A DNA stretch of 64,000 nucleotides. Origin: Candidatus Dormiibacterota bacterium. Lineage in GTDB: Bacteria > Chloroflexota > Dormibacteria > Aeolococcales > Aeolococcaceae. The DNA lies in NCBI GenBank assembly GCA_003162415.1, contig PMOL01000008.1:248001-312000 (forward strand), in the 5' to 3' direction. Shown here one piece after another: positions 51,298 to 60,264 of this stretch. Numbering within the stretch: the first letter of the stretch is position 1; every line of letters starts with the position of its first letter. The notes under the pieces are model-generated. The model saw only the letters and a program-made list of their open reading frames with translations, had not been told where the DNA came from and did no database searches. The translations under genes were made by a program, and so were the position numbers.

Positions 51298-51981
51298 ATG
51301 GCCAAAGTTGGCGCGGCGCTTTTCGCCGCGTGGGTCGGCTTCGCGGTCGCCAGTTGCGGGGCGTCATCAGGAAACGGCGAGGCGGATAAGTCTGCCAGTC
51401 AAATCCTCACGGACGCCGCGATGTGCTTGCAGCATGCAACGTCCGTTCAGATTGTCGGTACGGCCACGAGTTCGGGACAGAGCGCAGCGTTCAATGAGAC
51501 GGTCGCGAGTACTGGCGGTGGCTCCGGCTATTTTAGCGTGGCAGGAGTGCAGATCCAGTTCGTTGCGGTGAGCGGCCAGCTGTACCTCAACGCCGACGCG
51601 GCGTTCTGGGAGGCCATCGGCGCCACCGCCACGGAGTCATCCGCTCTCGGCGACAAGTGGGTCACGGCCTCCGCGTCGTTGGCGTCGCAGTTGCAGTCGG
51701 TCGCTGGCTTTTCCCGGCTAGCGGCCTACCTGGCAAGCGTCTCCGGGCGCGTTTCCAACGCGGGCAACGCGGTGACGCCCGACGGTCGTCAGAGCGTCAA
51801 GCTAAACGCCGGCGGCGGTGCCGTCTACGTTTCTTCGAGCGGACCTGCATGTCCGCTCTACCTTCACCTTGGGGTCAACACTGCAAGCCCCGCCGATATC
51901 GCCCTCAGCAACTTCAACGCTAACGTGGCGGTGACTCCGCCACCCAATCCAGTTGACGGGACTACCGTGCCTGGCGGCTGA
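51298..51981 (+). CDS. LprG/LppX-like lipoprotein
   Basis: Lipoprotein of 227 residues. Signal peptide with lipobox VASC (Cys20), then a mature region with a start like ADKSASQILTDAAMCLQHATSVQIVGTAT, strand QIQFVAVSGQLYLNADAAFWEAIG and GRVSNAGNAVTPDGRQSVKLN. This follows the LppX_LprAFG hydrophobic-ligand carrier pattern common in actinobacteria. The end is Pro/Gly-rich (PPPNPVDGTTVPGG). ATG at 51298. Confidence 0.72.
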   Translation: MAKVGAALFAAWVGFAVASCGASSGNGEADKSASQILTDAAMCLQHATSVQIVGTATSSGQSAAFNETVASTGGGSGYFSVAGVQIQFVAVSGQLYLNADAAFWEAIGATATESSALGDKWVTASASLASQLQSVAGFSRLAAYLASVSGRVSNAGNAVTPDGRQSVKLNAGGGAVYVSSSGPACPLYLHLGVNTASPADIALSNFNANVAVTPPPNPVDGTTVPGG

Positions 51982-52126
51982 CGGGACGCTCGTGTGCACC
52001 CCGGGGTAAGGGTCATGAGAAGAAGTTGCGAGCTGACCATGCGGGCGTGACCTAAGAGGTTGTCCCGAACGACCGCGGGTGTCAGGATTCGCAGGATGCT
52101 GCATGCGCCTTTAGCGTCAGCGCCGC

Positions 52127-52477
52127 GTGCTTGCGAGCTCTGTCTCAACGGCAATCCTGGCCATCTCGGGTGCCTGCTGCGGTAGCACCACGGGCACCAT
52201 GACGATTGTCAATGTCGATGGCCCCGGTGTTGCCGTCGTGCCTTGGTCAGGCGGCCCAACCCTTGCGGTCGCGTGTGGTACGACCCCAGTCGTGAAGCCG
52301 ACCTCGGCGCCTACACAGCCGTGGCTGATCACTGTAAGAGCGCTGGCGAGCGAACAGCTTTTGCTTCAGCAGAACGGGTCTGGAGACCTCGAGGTGATCG
52401 TTCGGCGAGGTGGCGTGCTCATCGGACAGCCCGGGCCCTCCGTTGGCCCGGCCACCGCCGGTTGTGCAGGCGATTAG
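52127..52477 (+). CDS. Small secreted protein of unknown function
   Basis: Protein of 116 residues beginning at a GTG (52127). A short hydrophobic signal (MLASSVSTAILAISGACCGS) with a possible lipobox (GAC/C) is followed by beta-rich sequence (TMTIVNVDGPGVAVVPWSGG, GSGDLEVIVRRGGVLIGQ). Three or four Cys in all. No family recognised. It follows the lipoprotein at 51298 in the same direction. Confidence 0.55.
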   Translation: MLASSVSTAILAISGACCGSTTGTMTIVNVDGPGVAVVPWSGGPTLAVACGTTPVVKPTSAPTQPWLITVRALASEQLLLQQNGSGDLEVIVRRGGVLIGQPGPSVGPATAGCAGD

Positions 52478-52529
52478 GACCCGTCGACGTCCAGGCTCTC
52501 CCGCAATCTGTGCTAGCGTGCCGCCGCCC

Positions 52530-53078
52530 TTAGAGGATGAAGGGCACGAGCATCTTGGTCGAGCGGCTGTACGCCCGGTAAGTGTCGGGGAACTGGTCGG
52601 TCAGGTTGCGCTCCTCGATAGTCGCGCTATAGACGAAGTAGGTCCCGGCCAGGGCCACGGCGATCAGCCACGCCCAGCTGAGCGCCACGGCAGTGCCTAC
52701 GCCAGCGACCAGGATGCCCGAGTAGATGGGATGGCGGACCAGACGATAGGGACCGCTGGTCACCAGGTCCGGGTCATCCTTCTGTGACATTGGCGTGCCC
52801 CAGTTGCGCCCGATGTTGATGCGGGCCCAGACGGCGAACCCCAGTCCGACCGCGAAGAGCACGAGCCCGAGGCCAGCGCGCCACGGATCCGAGTTGAGGC
52901 CGTTGTTTTGGAAGGCCCCGAGCCGGAACAAGAGGATCGCAAGGACGACGATTACCGCCCTGATGCGCAGCTCGGGGGACCAAGCGACGCGCTCCCTCTT
53001 TATCGAGAAGGCTGCCACGAGCCAGTACGTCCAGAATACGCCCCACCCGACGGCGAAGACGAATTCGACCGCGGACAT
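52530..53078 (-). CDS. Isoprenylcysteine carboxyl methyltransferase-like (ICMT/PEMT) membrane protein
   Basis: Protein of 182 residues with four or five membrane helices. The C-terminal half has GPYRLVRHPIYSGILVAGVGTAVAL and the final IEERNLTDQFPDTYRAYSRSTKMLVPFIL, diagnostic of ICMT-type SAM-dependent membrane methyltransferases. Bacterial members methylate varied small lipids or isoprenoids; the substrate is unknown. ATG 53078. Confidence 0.88.
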   Translation of the reverse strand: MSAVEFVFAVGWGVFWTYWLVAAFSIKRERVAWSPELRIRAVIVVLAILLFRLGAFQNNGLNSDPWRAGLGLVLFAVGLGFAVWARINIGRNWGTPMSQKDDPDLVTSGPYRLVRHPIYSGILVAGVGTAVALSWAWLIAVALAGTYFVYSATIEERNLTDQFPDTYRAYSRSTKMLVPFIL

Positions 53079-53473
53079 GCGACTTCTACCATACCTGGCG
53101 ACACGCCACGAGGAGGCGCAACGTATCGGGTCGTGGCAGAACGCGCAACAAGCTGGTCCCCCTGTACCGGGCGCTGCTAGCGCGTTGCCGACTTCTACCT
53201 AGCGTTCGCTAGCCGCGATCATCAGCGTCCGCCGACGCGGCACTGAATAACACACTTGTTGCACTTCGTCGACGGCGGCGCCACCGGCCGCGACGCAACT
53301 TCTGCCTCTGGCTGCGGTCGCCTGACCAGCGTGTAGCATCTAGGTCAATGGCCTCAGGCTCAGAGTCAGACCGCTCACAGGAAGGCTCCCCTAGCGATGG
53401 CTGATCATTCATCGTCCAATCCGGATACCGTCCCGAGGCGTTCCCCCATAGCCCTGCGTGTAGGAAGTGGCTC
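53079..53473. other. Intergenic region without a recognisable gene
   Basis: No frame has convincing protein character. Two small hairpins are present, GCGCT-GCT-AGCGC near 53171 and CTAGCG-TT-CGCTAG at 53199-53212, with no U runs. The end of the stretch is the leader of the O-methyltransferase gene. Confidence 0.5.
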
Positions 53474-54595
53474 GTGATTCCGTTCGGGATCCACCGCCGT
53501 ATTCCGCTGGTGCGCAGGCCGTTCTACCAGCGGGATCAGGCGATCCGCGAACGCGATGAACTCGCAGCGGAGCTGCACCTCTTGAAGTCGACCGCGGTCA
53601 CCCCGCCGCAGTCCATTGAAGATGACCACGGCGCCCTGGTGGAAAGGATTATCGCTGCGTATGAGCAGTCGGTAGTCGTCACCCAGCAGTCAGATTCATT
53701 CTGGGACAGCGCATTCTTCAATCTGAAGCGTGACGTTCATGACGCGCTCATGGCGAAGGACCGCCTCCTTCTCGCCGAGATGCTGCGTGATCCTGGCCGA
53801 ACCGACCTGTTCTACGGTTTCGAGAACCTCGCGCGCAGTCTCGCGCATGGGGCGAACTACGGCGGCCGGAACGTCCACCTCGACCTGATGCTGCTGTCCG
53901 AAGCGATGGGAGTGGAGCGGAGCAGAAACCCGGAATATGGGGAGCCAACCTCGTTGCCGGATGTGGAATCATTGCTGGAGAGACTCGACGACGCCCTCGG
54001 CACTTCGCTTCAATTCCCGAATCCCTTCGCCGGCGAGGTCGGATTGGCGACATCGCGTGGCGTTGCCAGTTATCGCGCGGTTCAAGCGATCTTCCAAGCC
54101 TGGCGTATCGTCCGATTGGTCGATACGCACCCCGGTGCGCGAGTGCTCGAGATCGGTGCGGGCCTGGGTCGCACGGCCTACTACGCAACTCAGTTCGGGG
54201 TGTCCGATTACACGATCATCGACATTCCCCTATCGAATGTGGCACAAGCTACGTTTCTGGGCCCCGCACTGGGCACAGACGCTATCAGGCTCTTCGGCGA
54301 GGACGGTTCAGGCGTTCGTATTCTGCCACCGCCTATGTTCCTCGAAGGCGATGACAGCTACGATCTCGTTGTCAACGTGGATTCCTTGACGGAGCTGGCA
54401 CCTGATGTCGCCCGATTGTACGCTGAAGCGATCAAGGCACGGGCCGCGCTGTTCCTGTCCATCAATCACGAACATGAGGCTTTCACGGTAAGAGAGTTGT
54501 TTAACCAAATTGAACTGACTGCCGCGAGCCGTGCACCGTATTGGATGCGGCGGGGCTATGTGGAAGAGGTGTTCCCTGTGAGACAGCGCCCGTAG
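53474..54595 (+). CDS. Putative sugar O-methyltransferase
   Basis: Protein of 373 residues that fits the family of putative sugar O-methyltransferases. The front is a helical region with many Arg/Glu. A SAM-binding Rossmann fold lies in the second half, with motif I ARVLEIGAGLGRTAYYATQFG, then SDYTIIDIPLSNVAQATFL, YDLVVNVDSLTEL, and end FLSINHEHEAF, then APYWMRRGYVEEVFPVRQ. Related proteins modify surface polysaccharide sugars. A GTG at 53474 is preceded by AGGAAGTGG. Confidence 0.85.
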   Translation: MIPFGIHRRIPLVRRPFYQRDQAIRERDELAAELHLLKSTAVTPPQSIEDDHGALVERIIAAYEQSVVVTQQSDSFWDSAFFNLKRDVHDALMAKDRLLLAEMLRDPGRTDLFYGFENLARSLAHGANYGGRNVHLDLMLLSEAMGVERSRNPEYGEPTSLPDVESLLERLDDALGTSLQFPNPFAGEVGLATSRGVASYRAVQAIFQAWRIVRLVDTHPGARVLEIGAGLGRTAYYATQFGVSDYTIIDIPLSNVAQATFLGPALGTDAIRLFGEDGSGVRILPPPMFLEGDDSYDLVVNVDSLTELAPDVARLYAEAIKARAALFLSINHEHEAFTVRELFNQIELTAASRAPYWMRRGYVEEVFPVRQRP

Positions 54596-54669
54596 ACAAC
54601 GCGCGCCTTCAGTGATGACATCTTCTTCGACGTGGCGCGGTCGCTTCCCGCGCCCTCGCACAGTTGCAC

Positions 54670-55029
54670 ATGGCGGGCGCCATGCCCCCTAACCGAGGGG
54701 TAGTGCGCGACTCTGCTCACCACCGTCTGGTCTGGGCGCAGGACGGCAGCGAAGCCGAGCTTGTCTATCGACGCAGGGGCAACCGTCTGATCCTGATTCA
54801 CACGGGCGTCCCCGAAGCGCTCGGCGGCCAGGGTATCGCGGGCATGCTCGTCCAGGCAGCGATCGAGTGGGCGGAACTCGACCATTTGACGGTCGTGCCG
54901 ATCTGCGCCTATGCGCGCAAGTGGCTTTCGGAGCATGCAGATGCCGCGACCAACGTGGAGATTCGCTGGAGACCGTCGGCCTCAGTGCCCGACCAGGTGC
55001 CGCCCGAGGAAAGGCACGAACCTCAGTAA
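54670..55029 (+). CDS. GNAT-type N-acetyltransferase, YjdJ-like
   Basis: Short acetyltransferase of about 119 residues. It has the NATD1/YjdJ layout: VYRRRGNRLILIHTGVPEALGGQGIAGMLVQAAIEWAELDHLTVVPICAYARKWLSEH, with the acetyl-CoA loop GGQGIAG. Substrate unknown. A TTG at 54664 and a later ATG are alternative starts. Confidence 0.88.
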   Translation: MAGAMPPNRGVVRDSAHHRLVWAQDGSEAELVYRRRGNRLILIHTGVPEALGGQGIAGMLVQAAIEWAELDHLTVVPICAYARKWLSEHADAATNVEIRWRPSASVPDQVPPEERHEPQ

Positions 55030-55065
55030 CTCGAGTAATCGTCGTCGAATCCAGACACTCGCCGA

Positions 55066-56277
55066 TCAACCGGAGCGGCGGACCATCGGCGCCAGGAGTG
55101 CGATCAGCGCGCAGCAGACAACCACCACGATCAACGAACGCGTGAGGGTGAACGCCTGCGCGACGAAACCAATCAACGGAGGGCCGGCGAGGAGCCCTGC
55201 GTAGCCAGTTGACGCGACTGCGGCAATGGCCACCCGTGGCGCCAGGGATCTCGATCGACCGGCGGCGCTGAAGAGCGTTGGGACCACGTTGGCGAGACCG
55301 AGACCAATCAAACCGAATCCGCCGACAGCGAGCGCAGGCCGACCAAGGAGCAAGGTCGCGGTCAAGCCGAGAGCAGCGAGGGCACCTCCGCTGCGCAATA
55401 GCTGCGTGGCGCCCAGGCGGCTCGTCAGCCAGTCGCCGCTCAAGCGCCCCACAGCCATTGCCACCGAGAAAGCCGCGAATGCAGTTGCCGCGAAGGCTGC
55501 GTTCGCCCCCAGCGATTTGTGGAGGTATACGGCGCTCCAATCGCCGCTGGCTCCCTCTGCCAGGAGACTGCAGAAAGCCATAAGCCCGAGTGCCGCCATT
55601 GGCAAGGACAGCCTCCTAACCCGAACGCGTGCCCTAGGTGGTCTGCTTGCCGTGTGCGGCTGTGGAGTCGGAAGCCACTGGTGCGCGGCGATGGCGGCGG
55701 CACCCAGAAGAAGCGCAGGCCCGAGCGCGCGGTCGAACGGTGCAATGCTGAGCGCCGCGAGCGCGCCACCTGTGAGTGCGCCCGCGAACCCTCCGATGCT
55801 GTAGAAGCCGTGGAACGTTGACATGAGAGGCCTCTGATACAAGGCTTCGACGACTGAGGCGTGTATGTTCATGGCGACGTCCATCGTTCCGAGGGCAGCG
55901 CCAAAGACGACTAAGGTGAGGGTAAGCACCGGTAGCGTCGGCGCCAAAGGCAGGAGCGGCAGGACGACGCAGCCGACGATTGCGGCCAGGATCACGACTC
56001 TCCGGCCGCCCGCTCGCCCGACCAGCCAGCCCGTTGACGGCGTGGAGATCACCGCACCAACTGCGACGCCCAGGAGAGCAATGCCGAGCTCGCTGGCATT
56101 CAAACCGAGCTTCTGCTGCACCGCCGGTATGAGCGGCACCCATGTTGCCAGGACCGCACCATTGACAAAGAACATGGTCAGCACGGCAGCACGCGCGGAC
56201 CGATGGCGGCTTACTGACTCCCCAGCCAGACTGCTTCCAGGTATCACCTCTGACTTACAGGCAATGCCGAATCCCAT
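55066..56277 (-). CDS. MFS transporter
   Basis: Membrane protein of 403 residues with 12 helices (first at about 33-55, MFFVNGAVLATWVPLIP). The loop between helices 2 and 3 has GWLVGRAGGRRVVIL (motif A type) and helix 5 FSVAMAVGRLSGDWLTSRLG in the second half. The family is broad; sugar or drug transport are both possible. The ORF begins at 56277 and overlaps the truncated SDR frame; the true start may be an ATG or GTG closer to 56175. Confidence 0.86.
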   Translation of the reverse strand: MGFGIACKSEVIPGSSLAGESVSRHRSARAAVLTMFFVNGAVLATWVPLIPAVQQKLGLNASELGIALLGVAVGAVISTPSTGWLVGRAGGRRVVILAAIVGCVVLPLLPLAPTLPVLTLTLVVFGAALGTMDVAMNIHASVVEALYQRPLMSTFHGFYSIGGFAGALTGGALAALSIAPFDRALGPALLLGAAAIAAHQWLPTPQPHTASRPPRARVRVRRLSLPMAALGLMAFCSLLAEGASGDWSAVYLHKSLGANAAFAATAFAAFSVAMAVGRLSGDWLTSRLGATQLLRSGGALAALGLTATLLLGRPALAVGGFGLIGLGLANVVPTLFSAAGRSRSLAPRVAIAAVASTGYAGLLAGPPLIGFVAQAFTLTRSLIVVVVCCALIALLAPMVRRSG

Positions 56278-56424
56278 CGGGTGATAGCTTTACAGCTGCC
56301 GAACCGCGGTCAAGGACGCGTGAACCAACGAACACACTGACAGCGTTGGCTACGAGTTCCTCTGCGACCTGAAGACCGACTCCTTGATTGGCTCCGGTTA
56401 CCGAGGCTGTGCGTTTGTTGTCCA
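56255..56424 (-). pseudogene. N-terminal fragment of a short-chain dehydrogenase
   Basis: A 56-residue frame begins with ATG 56424, after a GAGGAG ribosome binding site, and reads MDNKRTASVTGANQGVGLQ, the cofactor-binding TGxxxGxG start of an SDR enzyme. It then gains a foreign end (KLSPDGIRHCL stop) without the catalytic YxxxK. The gene has been cut at about residue 40 and joined to the MFS region. Non-functional as an SDR. Confidence 0.78.
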
Positions 56425-56725
56425 TCGGAGTCTCCTCACACTCATGACCTGCGGACGGCGACGCATCAGGAACCGGTGGTCGTTGCGTCATCGCCGTCAA
56501 CGGTGCCTGCTTGCCCACTACTCCGCGAGTCCGTCTCTTGGGCAGCGTGCGAAGCCTAGCGCTGCCGTGCGGCCCGACGGCCATGCCGACCGCCAGGCCA
56601 TAGGAGTTCGCGCGTACTGGCAAGCCCGTCCGCCGGCGCCGACGCGAGCGCTGCCAAGGTGTCAGTGGGTGTGTCCGTCCTCCACAAATCTGTAGATTTA
56701 GAGCGCCCAATTCGTACCCAAATGG

Positions 56726-56770
56726 TGGTGCCGAGGGACAGGATCGAACTGTCGATACCAGGTTTTTCAG
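56726..56770 (-). tRNA. 3' fragment of tRNA-Phe (GAA), attachment-site-like
   Basis: On the reverse strand the sequence runs from the anticodon loop CTGAAAA (56770-56764, anticodon GAA) through a variable loop, a perfect T arm (GACAG, TTCGATC, CTGTC) and acceptor CCTCGGC to an encoded ACCA ending at 56726. The 5' half (acceptor, D arm, 5' anticodon stem) is absent. Partial 3' ends of tRNA genes are the usual leftovers of integration by tyrosine integrases. Confidence 0.82.
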
Positions 56771-56822
56771 TCGGGCAAACTGACGTTTGTGGACGTCCTC
56801 TGAGTTCCATTATCGTATTCGG

Positions 56823-56866
56823 GAGCGCCTTAAAAGCACCATTGACGTCCAGGGTTGCTTACCAAC
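56823..56866. repeat. 44-bp diverged repeat, copy B
   Basis: Partner of 48801-48844 (34 of 44 identical). It lies about 53 bases beyond the tRNA-Phe fragment. On the reverse strand both copies can be read as a related peptide (PWTS, then LRRS), so common coding ancestry is also possible. Confidence 0.6.
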
Positions 56867-57276
56867 ATCCACGCATGAAGGTGTCAGGGAAGGTGTCATT
56901 TGCGGCTGCCTCGGCGGCCTCTGGCTGAACCCCTCGGATCCCTTGTCGGGGCTGTCGAAACCGCCTCTGGTGACAAGACGCTCGGGTGAGCGAGGGATTC
57001 CTCACACGGCGGCACAGTGACGGCCCTGAGGGTGGGCCTGACGCGAACTGCATCAAGGCTGCGTTGGAGCTGCTCGGAGGCTGGCGCGGGGTCTTGGTTT
57101 CTAAACTCACCGTCGCTGAAATCGCGCCGCCTCTCGAGAGCGAGGCCTCGGCGACACACCCTGCGGGGCTGGGCCGTGGCGGCCATCGGATGTGCCGCCG
57201 AGGAGTGCAGCCACCCTTTCGCGGGGGGCGGTTGCACCATCGACAGCCCATCAGGCCCGCGGGTACTGTGCGCCTC

Positions 57277-59415
57277 ATGACAGCACGCTGGGAGCGCAGG
57301 GCCGTTCCGCTCGCCTGGTGTGTGGGGGTGTTCTGCCTAGGACTGGTGGTTGCCAGCCTGGTCCTGTTGCCGCTCGACTGGAAGGCGATTGACTCGGTGA
57401 GAACCGCGCGGTTGGGCTATTTACTCGGTGCGCCCATCACCGCCATCCTCGGCGTGTTGATCGCGATCCGCCGCCCCCGGAACTCAATTGGTTGGTTGCT
57501 GCTGGCCATTGCTGTGGCTGACTCAATCTGCCTTTTCGCCGACTTCATCGCGATGCGCGGGTTGCTGTCCGGCGCATCACCTCGCGCTTGGGTGACGTGG
57601 GCAGCCTGGGTGTACAACAACGGCTTTGGTATTGGTGCCTTATTGCTGCTCTTCGTGGTCTTCGTCTTCCCGAACGGACGGATACTACCCGGACCGCGCT
57701 GGCGATGGGCCGCCTGGGTGGGGCTTACCACCGCCGTTGCCCTGACTGCATCGACGATGGTTTCAACGCAATCGGCGCAGTTATCGCCTCGGCTGCCAAG
57801 TCTGATCAACCCCCTGGCCGTACCCGCACTTGACAGCCTGACGAACAATAACGGCACCCTTCAAAGCCTGCTCTTCCTGCTGATTTTCCTAATTCTGGTA
57901 ACGGCGGTGGTGGTGCGCTTCCGCCGATCGCGGGGTGTTGAACGGCGCCAGATGCGCTGGTTTGCCTATGTCGCGGCCACTGCCTTGGGAATCTTCATCT
58001 TGACGTTCACGCCGCTCCTCTCCGATGCGGGGACTGCCATAGACAACTACACCTTAGACTTTGGGCTTGTAGTCGCCCTCCCGCTCACAATCGGGCTCGC
58101 TGTGATGAGGTACGGCCTTTACGACCTCGACGTCTTCATCGGCCGGAGCATCGTCTACGGCTCACTGGCTGTCTTCATCACTGCGGTATATGTCGGCATC
58201 GCCGTCGGCATCGGCACTCTCGTCGGCAGTGGCGGCAAACCCAACCTGGCCCTGTCCATTCTCGCCACTGCCATAGTGGCCATTGGCTTCCAGCCGGTTC
58301 GGGAGCGGGTACAGCGAGTCGCGAATCGGCTCGTCTACGGGAAGCGAGCTACTCCGTACGAAGTCCTCTCACAGTTCTCCGAGCGGGTAGCCGAGTCGTA
58401 CGCCAGCGACGAGGTGCTCCCGCGTATGGCCCGGGTCCTCGCGGAAGGCACCGCTGCTGAACTCTCCGAGATCTGGCTGCGCAGCGGCGATGAGTTGCGT
58501 CGTGCTGCAGCCTTCCCGCTCGATGCCGCAATACCCTCGGTGTTGCACTTGAACGGCGCTGGAGAACTCTCGATCCCCAATGCGGATCGATCACTGCTGG
58601 TTCGCCATCAGGGCGACGTGCTGGGTGCGTTGACAGTGACCAAGCGGCGCGGCGAATCGCTCACGCCGATCGAGATCAAGCTCATGGACGACCTCGCCCA
58701 TCAGGCGGGTCTCGTCCTCAAGAATGTCGGCCTCACCGCTGATTTGCAAGCCCGACTTGTGGACCTCCGAGGCTCCCGGCAGAGGCTCGTGGCTGCACAA
58801 GATCATGAACGCCGCAAGCTGGAGCGCGACCTCCACGATGGAGCCCAGCAATACTTGGTGGCGATCAAGGTCAAGCTCGGCCTCGCCGAGATGTTGCTGA
58901 CGAAAGATCCGAAGAAGGCGATCACAACTCTTGAGCAACTCAAAGGCGATGCGGATGAAGCATTGGAGACGCTTCGCGATCTGGCCCGCGGCATCTATCC
59001 CCCGCTGCTGGCTGAGAAGGGCCTGCCCACCGCCCTCCAAGCGCAGGCGCGCAAGGCCACGCTGCCGATCACCATCGAAATCGATGGCATCGGACGCTAT
59101 CCACAAGACACCGAGGCGGCACTGTACTTCTGCATTCTCGAAGCCCTTCAGAACATTCAGAAGTACGCGAAGGCATCGAGAGCCGTCGTTCGCCTAAGGC
59201 AGGACGGTGATCTGCTCACTGTCGAGGTCAACGATGACGGGCGCGGCTTTGTCGTCAGCACTACCGCTCGCGGCAATGGGCTGACCAATATGGAAGACCG
59301 CCTCGATGCCCTCGGGGGGAACCTTCAGGTCGAATCGACCGTGGGGCGGGGGACGACACTCCGCGCCACAGTTCCTGTGTCGCACCAGGTGCTCGCCGGC
59401 AGCGCGGTCAGCTAG
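57277..59415 (+). CDS. Membrane sensor histidine kinase, HisKA_3 family (paralog 2)
   Basis: Kinase of 712 residues with the same design as the one at 42366: about nine membrane helices (to residue 335), linker NRLVYGKRATPYEVLSQFS, GAF-like region, phospho-acceptor His520 (DLHDGAQQ) and an ATP domain with NIQKYAKASR, DDGRGFV, GLTNMEDRLDALGG. The SAM-like first residues differ but the cytoplasmic half is strongly conserved with paralog 1. ATG 57277 (a GTG three codons earlier is possible). No adjacent response regulator. Confidence 0.92.
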   Translation: MTARWERRAVPLAWCVGVFCLGLVVASLVLLPLDWKAIDSVRTARLGYLLGAPITAILGVLIAIRRPRNSIGWLLLAIAVADSICLFADFIAMRGLLSGASPRAWVTWAAWVYNNGFGIGALLLLFVVFVFPNGRILPGPRWRWAAWVGLTTAVALTASTMVSTQSAQLSPRLPSLINPLAVPALDSLTNNNGTLQSLLFLLIFLILVTAVVVRFRRSRGVERRQMRWFAYVAATALGIFILTFTPLLSDAGTAIDNYTLDFGLVVALPLTIGLAVMRYGLYDLDVFIGRSIVYGSLAVFITAVYVGIAVGIGTLVGSGGKPNLALSILATAIVAIGFQPVRERVQRVANRLVYGKRATPYEVLSQFSERVAESYASDEVLPRMARVLAEGTAAELSEIWLRSGDELRRAAAFPLDAAIPSVLHLNGAGELSIPNADRSLLVRHQGDVLGALTVTKRRGESLTPIEIKLMDDLAHQAGLVLKNVGLTADLQARLVDLRGSRQRLVAAQDHERRKLERDLHDGAQQYLVAIKVKLGLAEMLLTKDPKKAITTLEQLKGDADEALETLRDLARGIYPPLLAEKGLPTALQAQARKATLPITIEIDGIGRYPQDTEAALYFCILEALQNIQKYAKASRAVVRLRQDGDLLTVEVNDDGRGFVVSTTARGNGLTNMEDRLDALGGNLQVESTVGRGTTLRATVPVSHQVLAGSAVS

Positions 59416-59547
59416 GTCGATCCGCTCTGGTGTGTTAATGGCACGCTGGGGTGAGCTGGGCCGCTCACGCTCGAGCCGCTCGCCAACCCACTTTGCGGTT
59501 CGTTGCACCAGCGGTTGCCTGTTTCGTCGCAGGGGCCGTCCGGTGTG

Positions 59548-60186
59548 TTAGGTGCCGCTCAGCGGGAGGGTCGCATTGCTGTTCGCGGCTGGGTCGAGCA
59601 GCAGCTGGGATAGTGCGCTGGTTGTCCAGTTCTCGCACTGACTGGCCGTCCACCCGTGGCGGGCGGTGAGGTCGGCGAAGGCTTCGACGGAGCAGAGGGT
59701 CGACAGCAGACCGACGGCCTGCGTGGTAGTCAGGCTGGGGGCGAGGGCGCCGTCGGCTTCCAGCCTGCTGATCAACCACCGCACGCCGTCGTCGTGCCTG
59801 CGGGTACCCTCGGCATACACGATGGCCAGGGTGGCATCGACGGCGGCGGCCGAGCGGACCGCGGCGATGATGTCGCCGCAGCGCTCGTGCAGGCTGCGGT
59901 TGAGCGCCACGGCCAGCCGGATCAGCTCCGCGGGGTTGGTCTCCGCCGCGATGCGCTCGGTGAAGCCCGCCGTAGCGGCCTCCTCGTCGATCAGGTCGTT
60001 GAGTTCCCGCGCGATGGCCGCCTTGGTGCCGAACGCTTTGTACACCGTGGCGAGCGCGACCCCCGCCTCGGCCGCGATCGCTTCCACGGTCGTACCGGCG
60101 TACCCGGAGGCCACGAACAGCCGCAGGGCGGCACGCACGATTTGCCGCCGGGTCCCGGCTGCCTGCTGCTGCCGCCACGTCGCCAC
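59548..60186 (-). CDS. TetR-family regulator
   Basis: Repressor of about 212 residues. DNA-binding part RRQIVRAALRLFVASGYAGTTVEAIAAEAGVALATVYKAFGTKAAIAREL is classical TetR; the C-terminal part is all-helical. Two starts compete: ATG 60207 lies inside the palindrome that I take as its operator, whereas GTG 60186 lies just outside, so I prefer the GTG. Divergent from the cupin gene, which it probably represses. Confidence 0.9.
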   Translation of the reverse strand: MATWRQQQAAGTRRQIVRAALRLFVASGYAGTTVEAIAAEAGVALATVYKAFGTKAAIARELNDLIDEEAATAGFTERIAAETNPAELIRLAVALNRSLHERCGDIIAAVRSAAAVDATLAIVYAEGTRRHDDGVRWLISRLEADGALAPSLTTTQAVGLLSTLCSVEAFADLTARHGWTASQCENWTTSALSQLLLDPAANSNATLPLSGT

Positions 60187-60195
60187 CTCTTGACA

Positions 60196-60214
60196 GTACC
60201 AGTTCATCTGGTAC
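60196..60214. promoter_or_regulatory. Operator between TetR and cupin genes
   Basis: GTACCAG (60196-60202) and CTGGTAC (60208-60214) form a perfect inverted repeat with a 5-base centre in the space between the two divergent genes. It covers the TetR start region and lies 50 bases before the cupin start. Confidence 0.72.
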
Positions 60215-60264
60215 AGTCCGCATCTACCAAGTAGTCGCATCATCCACCAAAAGGAGCCGCCGCG

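Larger units (their letters stand above)
56425..57276. other. Gene-poor junction with tRNA fragment and repeat
   Basis: No intact gene seen in about 850 bases. It contains the 3' half of a tRNA-Phe (56726-56770) and repeat copy B (56823-56866). Forward and reverse frames in 56900-57276 are Arg/Gly-rich noise that lead into the second histidine kinase. This is the right end of the patchy accessory stretch. Confidence 0.6.

Noticed and set aside
53171..53212. Two small hairpins in the gap before the O-methyltransferase
   Set aside because: Short stems without U runs or conserved context; not enough for terminators or an RNA.
56659..56928. 89-residue frame with PRDRIELSIPGFSVG
   Set aside because: This peptide is the translation of the tRNA-Phe fragment on the opposite strand, a known artefact.
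56900..57276. Forward frame of nearly 100 residues ahead of kinase 2
   Set aside because: Composition is Arg/Gly-rich with no membrane pattern; the kinase begins at 57277 with normal hydrophobic sequence.
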